Origin: an uncultured Oscillospiraceae bacterium
GTDB lineage: Bacteria > Bacillota > Clostridia > Oscillospirales > Oscillospiraceae
Reading direction: 5' to 3'
Assembly: GCA_934589065.1 (NCBI GenBank)
Contig: CAKTNN010000021.1
Coordinates: 1 to 34,954, forward strand
Length of the DNA: 34,954 bases
The position numbers and the translations under genes were made by a program. This document shows positions 30,031 through 34,954 of this stretch, one piece after another (positions within the stretch are counted from its first letter, which is position 1; every line of letters starts with the position of its first letter). The notes under the pieces were generated by a model that had not been told where the DNA came from, did not search any database, and saw only the letters and a program-made list of their open reading frames with translations.

Positions 30031-31803
30031 TCAGGGCAGCATATATTCCTTTTTCAGCCGGGCGTACTCCTCCCGGAACCAGGGATCCTCTCCCTTGACT
30101 TTCAGGTCCAGATACTCGTGGGTATCGAATTCGCCCCCGTGGACTTCAATCAGGCACACCGCTACATTGGAGCAGTGGTCACTCACCCGCTCGTAGCCGG
30201 TGAGGATATCCTCCAGCACAAGCCCGGCCTCCAGAGAGCAGGCTCCCTTCCGCAGGCGGTCGATGTGGCGCTGGCGCATCTCGATGCTCAGGTTATCGAT
30301 CACCTCTTCCAGAGGCTCTACCTCTCTTGCCCGCTGGGTGTCATCCGCCGCAAAAACGCTCACCGTCAGATCCAGGATGTCCCCCACCGCTTTGCCGTAG
30401 AGGGCCAGCTCCTTTCGGCTCTCGGAAGAAAGGGTCAGGCCTTTCTCGTGGAGCTCTCTGGCAGACTCCGCCACATTGATGGCGTGGTCGGAAATCCGCT
30501 CGAAATCATTGATACAGTGCAAAAGGATGCTCAGCGTCCGGCTGTCCGCCTGGTTCAGATCCCGGGCAGAAAGCTTAACAAGGTAAGTTCCCAGCACATC
30601 CTCGTAGCTGTCTGCCTCCTGCTCCTGGGCGACAACTTCCTGCAAGCCCTTTTCGGAGTAATTGTCCAATACCTCCATGGCCTGCTGGAAAGAATTCCGG
30701 GCCAGATCTGCCATGTGGTCTACGGCTTCCTTGCAAAGGTTCATGGCAAAGGAGGGGCGGTCCAGGAAGCGCTCGTCCAGGGCCTGCAGGGCAGCGGGCA
30801 GCTTGGGAGATGCTTTTTCCGGGCGACCCTCCGGGATGCTGATCTTTGCCAGCTTTACCAAAAGATCGGAGAAGGGGAACAGGACAACGGTGCAGCCGAT
30901 GTTAAACAGGCTGTGGATAATGGCGATGTCCGCCGCACTGGCAGTTTCCTGCAGGAAGGAAAAGTGCAGGAAGCTATTACAGCTATAGAATACCACAGTA
31001 AAGAGCAAAGTGCCAACTAAATTAAAATAAAGATGAATGAGGGAGGCTCTTTTTGCGTTTTTGCTGGCCCCGATGGAGGATAGCAGCGCCGTTACGCAGG
31101 TGCCGATGTTCTGGCCCATGATGATGGGGATGGCAGTGCCGAAGCGAATCACGCCGGTGACGCACAAGGCCTGCAAAATACCCACGGATGCGGAGGACGA
31201 CTGAATGACTGCCGTCAGGGCAGTACCTGCCAGCATACCCAGGATAGGGTTGGAGAAGGCGGTGAGGATGCTTGTAAAAGCCTCGTTCTTGGCAAGGGGC
31301 GCTACGGCGGAGCTCATGGTATCCATGCCGAACATCAAAATGGCAAAGCCCGTGAGAATGCCGCCCACGTTTTTCCGCTTGTCGTTATCTCCGGCGGTCA
31401 TGGTAAGTACCACGCCCACTGCCGCCAGCACAGGGCTGAAGGAGCTGGGCTTTAAGAGCTTGAGGAACAGGCTGCTGCCCTCAATGCCCACCAGGGACAA
31501 TAGCCAGGAGGTAACGGTCGTACCGATGTTGGCGCCCATGATGATGCCCACGGCCTGCCCCAGGTTCATAATCCCGGAATTGACAAAGCCCACCACCATA
31601 ACGGTGGTTGCGGAGGAGGACTGAATCACCGCCGTGACCAGCAGGCCCAGCAGCACCGCCATAATTTTCTTTTTCGTCAGCTTTTCCAGGATCTGCTCCA
31701 GCCGACCGCCGGAGAGCATCACCAGGCCGTCGCCCATGGCAGACATTCCGTAGAGGAACAGTGCCAGGCCGCCTACAAGATTCAACAGGCCAAAAATATC
31801 CAT
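30031..31803 (-). CDS. Na/Pi cotransporter family protein with C-terminal PhoU-like domain
   Basis: A 590-residue phosphate transporter of the NptA/PNaS family. The N-terminal membrane half carries two inverted repeats, each with the QSSS signature (residues 61-64 in VIQSSSATTV and 201-204 in VIQSSSASVG) that forms the sodium/phosphate site. The soluble C-terminal part, about 340-580, is helical with PhoU-like repeats (HCINDFERISDHAINVAESA and ILTGYERVSDHCSNVAV). It is first in an operon with the two-component genes, so the PhoU tail may report transport state to the kinase, as PhoU does for Pst; this is inference. Confidence 0.92.
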   Translation of the reverse strand: MDIFGLLNLVGGLALFLYGMSAMGDGLVMLSGGRLEQILEKLTKKKIMAVLLGLLVTAVIQSSSATTVMVVGFVNSGIMNLGQAVGIIMGANIGTTVTSWLLSLVGIEGSSLFLKLLKPSSFSPVLAAVGVVLTMTAGDNDKRKNVGGILTGFAILMFGMDTMSSAVAPLAKNEAFTSILTAFSNPILGMLAGTALTAVIQSSSASVGILQALCVTGVIRFGTAIPIIMGQNIGTCVTALLSSIGASKNAKRASLIHLYFNLVGTLLFTVVFYSCNSFLHFSFLQETASAADIAIIHSLFNIGCTVVLFPFSDLLVKLAKISIPEGRPEKASPKLPAALQALDERFLDRPSFAMNLCKEAVDHMADLARNSFQQAMEVLDNYSEKGLQEVVAQEQEADSYEDVLGTYLVKLSARDLNQADSRTLSILLHCINDFERISDHAINVAESARELHEKGLTLSSESRKELALYGKAVGDILDLTVSVFAADDTQRAREVEPLEEVIDNLSIEMRQRHIDRLRKGACSLEAGLVLEDILTGYERVSDHCSNVAVCLIEVHGGEFDTHEYLDLKVKGEDPWFREEYARLKKEYMLP

Positions 31804-31913
31804 AGAGGTTTTCCTTCTCTTTCCGGGATAGGCAGCCCAAGCCGCTTTTCTGCGTTTGCGCCGCCCATTCCCTGTTTTCTACGGATACTTTACCCGTTCT
31901 AAGTAAAACCCAA

Positions 31914-31991
31914 ATTATCGTTTGTGTAAAGTCCACGTAAAATTTACACGCTTTACTTTTCCTTTACCTTCTCTTGATTGCGACTTTTACA
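31914..31991. promoter_or_regulatory. Pho-box-like repeats between the transporter and small membrane protein genes
   Basis: Direct TTTAC(A/G/T/C) hexamers with 11-base periodicity occur on both strands, as in PhoP/PhoB boxes. Minus strand: TTTACG (31941-31936), five bases, TTTACA (31930-31925), then GATAAT (31919-31914) as a possible -10 for the transporter. Plus strand: TTTACA (31943-31948), TTTACT (31952-31957), five bases, TTTACC (31963-31968), and TTTACA (31986-31991). Confidence 0.6.
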
Positions 31992-32030
31992 CGTTTTCGG
32001 TAGTCTGAGAAAAAAGGGAGGAAAAAAGCC

Positions 32031-32264
32031 ATGAAAAAACTTTGGAATTGGATTGATTGTAAAAACTTCGCATCCGGAAAGAAATATGCCCTGTGCCTGT
32101 GGCTGCTGTCTCTCGGCTGGGGTCTACTGGGCTTTGTGCTGGGGCTGGGCGTGCAGGCGGTCACCTCCGCCGGAAAGGAATGGCTGCTGATTTTCACCGG
32201 CTATCCCATTCTGATCTGCCCCGCTGCGGTGCTCCTCTACAGCGGCAGGCATCCGTTCCACTAA
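32031..32264 (+). CDS. Small membrane protein of unknown function
   Basis: A 77-residue protein with a strong GGGAGG site before ATG 32031. Residues 1-18 are basic and aromatic and look cytoplasmic; two hydrophobic segments follow (about 20-42 and 50-68), joined by a short loop (TSAGKEW). It ends with a basic SGRHPFH tail. I do not recognise a family. It is divergent from the phosphate transporter and lies downstream of plus-strand Pho-box-like hexamers, so a phosphate-linked expression pattern is possible. A shared hairpin lies directly after its stop. The good ribosome site and membrane layout support a real gene. Confidence 0.65.
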   Translation: MKKLWNWIDCKNFASGKKYALCLWLLSLGWGLLGFVLGLGVQAVTSAGKEWLLIFTGYPILICPAAVLLYSGRHPFH

Positions 32265-32296
32265 AAAAACCGCGTCCCTGGCAATTCGGGACGCGG
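32262..32296 (-). terminator. dnaJ terminator, possibly bidirectional
   Basis: CCGCGTCCC (32270-32278) and GGGACGCGG (32288-32296) form a perfect nine-base stem. On the minus strand it is followed by a run of seven T (32269-32263), marking the end of the dnaJ transcript. It also follows the stop of the plus-strand small membrane protein. Confidence 0.85.
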
Positions 32297-32320
32297 CTAT
32301 AGGAGGAACGAATGGGTCAC

Positions 32321-33451
32321 TCAAAAAAGCTTATCGAAAAAGCTTCGACCCTTGGGAGAATTGTTTTTTTCCAGAGAGCCATCCAGCTTCCGCAGAAGCT
32401 CCTTCTGCTCTCTTGTGAGCTTGGTGGGGGTTTCCACCACAACGGTAAAGCGGAGATTGCCCCGGCGGCGGGAATTGTTTATCTCGGGGATACCCTTATC
32501 CCGGATGATAAACTCCTTGCCGGTCTGCGTTCCCTCGGGAATGGTGTAGGAAACGTTTCCTTCCAGGGTAGGCACCTGAATCTCTGCACCCAGGGCTGCC
32601 TGGGTAAAGCTGATGGGCACGGCGCAAAGGATATCGTAGCCGTCCCGCACGAAGGTCTCGTGGGCCCTGACCCGGATTTCCACCAGCAGGTCGCCATTGG
32701 GGCCGCCGTTTGCGCCTACGCAGCCCTCGCCTCTGACACGGACGGACTGCCCGTTATCCACACCGGCAGGGATTTTGACCTTGACCCGGTTGTTTCTTCT
32801 GACCTTGCCCTTGCCCTTGCAGGTATTGCAGGGGGTCTTGATGATCTTGCCCCGACCGCCGCACTGAGAGCAGGTGGTGGTGGACTGCATCTGCATACCC
32901 ATAAAGCTCTGGACAACGCGCTCCTGACCGGTACCGTGGCAGCGGGAACAGGTTTCCACCTGACCGTCTGCAGAACCTGTGCCGCGGCAGGCGGCGCAAT
33001 TTTCAATTCTGGGGGCGGATACTTCCTTTTCGCAGCCAAAGGCGGCCTCTTCAAAGGTCAGCTCCAGCCGGGCCATGACGTTTTCGCCCCGGCGGGGTGC
33101 ATTCTGGCTGGCCCCCCGGCTGCTTCCGCCGCCGAAGAAATCGCCGAATATATCCGCAAAGCCGCCAAAATCTCCGAACCCGCCAAAGCCTGCACCGCCA
33201 TTGGGGTTAAAATTGGGATCCACTCCGGCAAAGCCATACTGATCGTATTTTGCCCGCTTATCGGCATCGGACAAAACCTCGTAGGCCTCGCCTACCTCTT
33301 TGAATTTTTCCTCGGCTTCCTTATCGCCGGGGTTCCGGTCGGGATGGTATTTCATAGCCATCTTCCGGTATGCTTTTTTTATTTCATCGGCGCTGGCGCT
33401 TTTTTCAACACCCAGCACCTCGTAGTAATCTCGTTTGTTATTCTCAGCCAC
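32321..33451 (-). CDS. dnaJ: Chaperone DnaJ (type I Hsp40)
   Basis: Cochaperone that delivers unfolded clients to DnaK and stimulates its ATPase. The 376-residue chain has a J domain with HPD at 36-38, a Gly/Phe-rich linker (about 85-115), four zinc-binding CxxCxGxG modules ([32 protein letters not shown]) and two C-terminal substrate-binding barrels. Length and order are standard. It lies downstream of dnaK in the same direction, separated by 162 bases that include a dispersed-repeat copy and a hairpin, so it may be only partly cotranscribed with dnaK. Confidence 0.96.
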   Translation of the reverse strand: MAENNKRDYYEVLGVEKSASADEIKKAYRKMAMKYHPDRNPGDKEAEEKFKEVGEAYEVLSDADKRAKYDQYGFAGVDPNFNPNGGAGFGGFGDFGGFADIFGDFFGGGSSRGASQNAPRRGENVMARLELTFEEAAFGCEKEVSAPRIENCAACRGTGSADGQVETCSRCHGTGQERVVQSFMGMQMQSTTTCSQCGGRGKIIKTPCNTCKGKGKVRRNNRVKVKIPAGVDNGQSVRVRGEGCVGANGGPNGDLLVEIRVRAHETFVRDGYDILCAVPISFTQAALGAEIQVPTLEGNVSYTIPEGTQTGKEFIIRDKGIPEINNSRRRGNLRFTVVVETPTKLTREQKELLRKLDGSLEKNNSPKGRSFFDKLF

Positions 33452-33519
33452 GTTGTTTCACCTCGAAAAATTCGTATCTGCCACTCATAACCGGTACGCA
33501 CACCGGTAGGGCAATCCGG

Positions 33520-33561
33520 AAGATTGCCACACCAGTCTGCGGACTGGTTCGCAATGACAGC
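33520..33561 (-). repeat. Dispersed palindromic repeat, short copy between dnaK and dnaJ
   Basis: Read on the minus strand this is GCTGTCATTGCGAACCAGTC, then a CGCA spacer, then the partner arm GACTGGTGTGGCAATCTT. It matches the inner part of the copy at 8961-9070 almost base for base. A small CCGGT/ACCGG hairpin lies beside it at 33491-33506. Confidence 0.82.
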
Positions 33562-33574
33562 AGAATAGCACAGG

Positions 33575-33601
33575 AAGGGGCGGCGTTTGGGGCCGCCCCT
33601 T
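33575..33601. terminator. Hairpin after dnaK
   Basis: AAGGGGCGGC (33575-33584) and GCCGCCCCTT (33592-33601) form a perfect 10-base stem with a seven-base loop, 12 bases beyond the dnaK stop. There is no good T-run on the minus strand, so it may attenuate rather than stop transcription into dnaJ. Confidence 0.6.
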
Positions 33602-33613
33602 GGTTTTTAACCC

Positions 33614-34954
33614 TTAGTCAACGGTTTCGTAGTCAGCATCAACCACGCCGTCATCATTGGGCTTGCTGCCCTGAGCACCGGCCTGGCCCTGTGCGCCGCC
33701 TGCCTGCTGATACAGCTTCTCGGATACGGCGTAGAATGCCTTCTGGACTTCCTCGGTAGCGGCCTTAATTGCCTCTACATCGGTGCCCTTGTTGACTTCC
33801 TTCAGGTGGTCGACAGCGGACTGGATCTTGGCCTTTTCGTCGGCGGAAATCTTGTCGCCCAGCTCGCCCAGAGTCTTCTCGGTCTGGTAAGCAACCTGAT
33901 CGGCTGCATTGTGGGCATCCACCTCGTCCTTACGGGCCTTATCCTCGGCAGCGTACTGCTCAGCCTCGTGAACAGCCTTGTCGATGTCTTCCTTGCTCAG
34001 GTTGGTGGAAGCGGTGATGGAAATCTGCTGCTCCTTGCCGGTACCCAGATCCTTAGCGGAAACCTTTACAATGCCGTTGGCATCGATATCAAAGGTAACC
34101 TCAATCTGAGGCACGCCCCGGGGTGCGGGTGCAATGCCGGTGAGCTGGAAGCGGCCCAGGGTCTTATTGTAAGCAGCCATTTCCCGCTCGCCCTGGAGGA
34201 CATGGACTTCAACAGAGGTCTGACCGTCCGCAGCGGTGGAGAACACCTGGCTCTTGTGGGTAGGAATGGTGGTGTTCCGGTCGATCAGTCTGGTGAACAC
34301 GCCGCCCATGGTCTCAATGCCCAGGGACAGAGGGGTAACATCCAGCAGCAGGATATCCTGCACATCGCCGGTGAGCACGCCGCCCTGAATGGCAGCGCCT
34401 ACAGCTACGCACTCATCGGGGTTGATGCCCTTGAAGCCATCGGAGCCGGTGATCTTCTTCACGGCCTCCTGAACGGCAGGGATACGGGTAGAACCGCCAA
34501 CCAGCAGCACCTTGTGCAGATCGGAAGCGGTGAGGCCGGCATCGGACATAGCCTGGCGGACGGGCTTCATGGTGCGCTCTACCAGATCGGCAGTCAGCTC
34601 ATTGAACTTTGCACGGCTCAGAGTCACATCCAGGTGCTTGGGGCCGGTGGCGTCTGCGGTGATATAGGGCAGGTTGATGTTGGTGGAAACCACGCCGGAC
34701 AGCTCAATCTTTGCCTTCTCGGCAGCTTCCTTCAGACGCTGCATGGCAACCTTGTCGCCGGACAGGTCGATGCCCTCAGCCTTCTTGAACTCGCTGACCA
34801 GGTAATCCATGATTCTCTGGTCGAAGTCATCGCCGCCCAGGTGGGTATCACCGGCGGTAGCCAGAACCTCAATAACACCGTCGCCGATGTCCAGGATGGA
34901 CACATCGAAGGTGCCGCCGCCCAGGTCGTAAACCATGATCTTCTGCTCGGATTC
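33614..34954 (-). CDS. dnaK: Chaperone DnaK (Hsp70), 5' end outside window
   Basis: ATP-driven chaperone working with DnaJ and GrpE. The window holds the last 446 residues of a protein usually about 610-620 long; the frame runs open to the window edge, so the internal ATG at 34936 is not the start. Visible parts are the phosphate-2 loop [13 protein letters not shown], the adenosine loop [14 protein letters not shown], the linker [19 protein letters not shown] segment ([12 protein letters not shown]), the substrate-binding beta domain and the helical lid. The tail is rich in Gly, Gln and Ala and ends [13 protein letters not shown], a normal acidic DnaK terminus. Regulatory sites such as CIRCE would lie outside. 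Confidence 0.97.
   Translation of the reverse strand, partial: ESEQKIMVYDLGGGTFDVSILDIGDGVIEVLATAGDTHLGGDDFDQRIMDYLVSEFKKAEGIDLSGDKVAMQRLKEAAEKAKIELSGVVSTNINLPYITADATGPKHLDVTLSRAKFNELTADLVERTMKPVRQAMSDAGLTASDLHKVLLVGGSTRIPAVQEAVKKITGSDGFKGINPDECVAVGAAIQGGVLTGDVQDILLLDVTPLSLGIETMGGVFTRLIDRNTTIPTHKSQVFSTAADGQTSVEVHVLQGEREMAAYNKTLGRFQLTGIAPAPRGVPQIEVTFDIDANGIVKVSAKDLGTGKEQQISITASTNLSKEDIDKAVHEAEQYAAEDKARKDEVDAHNAADQVAYQTEKTLGELGDKISADEKAKIQSAVDHLKEVNKGTDVEAIKAATEEVQKAFYAVSEKLYQQAGGAQGQAGAQGSKPNDDGVVDADYETVD

Noticed and set aside
1..34954. tRNA, rRNA, prophage genes or a transposase
   Set aside because: None was recognised on either strand; the only mobile-element signal is the non-coding MITE-like element and the dispersed repeats.

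Overview
The window reads as chromosome from an anaerobic, low-GC-group Firmicute of the class Clostridia, probably a gut commensal. The coding DNA is GC-rich, intergenic DNA is AT-rich, ribosome binding sites are AGGAGG-like, sigma-A promoters are near consensus, and gene families are clostridial (Wood-Ljungdahl corrinoid proteins, BrnQ, E. coli-type OTC, DnaK-DnaJ). The species cannot be named from sequence alone; an Oscillospiraceae-like lineage is my guess.

Layout. 1-1614: tail of an HxlR-type regulator and a convergent branched-chain amino acid carrier (brnQ). 1615-5858: an arginine block, with argG under a promoter overlapped by an ARG-box-like operator, then an amino-acid ABC binding lipoprotein, its permease (no ATPase) and ornithine carbamoyltransferase, closed by a terminator. 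5917-8937: an NAD salvage operon (NadM-like adenylyltransferase, nicotinate phosphoribosyltransferase) with a metallo-beta-lactamase-fold hydrolase and a VOC protein. 9080-18746 (minus strand): a Wood-Ljungdahl carbonyl-branch locus, in transcription order cooC/acsF, acsD, an acsC-acsE fusion, acsB, acsV, a YaeR-type VOC protein and a DUF3786 protein. 18931-26450: a plus-strand run of murJ-like flippase, signal peptidase I, circularly permuted GH3 glycosidase and GH2 beta-galactosidase. 26477-27829: a MITE-like element and a URO-D-family methyltransferase gene with a long leader. 27978-32264: a phosphate module (Na/Pi cotransporter with PhoU tail, PhoB-type regulator, PhoR-type kinase) with Pho-box-like repeats and a divergent small membrane protein. 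32270-34954: dnaJ and the 3' part of dnaK.

How the genes work together. AcsD and the AcsC half of the fusion form the corrinoid iron-sulfur protein; the AcsE half would load it with methyl from methyl-tetrahydrofolate; AcsB joins methyl, CO and CoA into acetyl-CoA; CooC/AcsF inserts nickel; AcsV reductively rescues oxidised corrinoid. The CO dehydrogenase subunit (acsA) and the folate-branch genes are not in the window. The main discovery candidate is the single-polypeptide AcsC-AcsE protein, in which the methyltransferase is tethered to its corrinoid acceptor by an Ala-rich, EAAAK-like linker.

A dispersed palindromic repeat (core TGTCATTGCGAACCAGT ... ACTGGTGTGGCAATC) occurs in at least four intergenic spaces, one copy inside a 153-base element with perfect 15-base terminal inverted repeats. 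Large open frames antisense to real genes, a by-product of GC-rich codon use, were left out.
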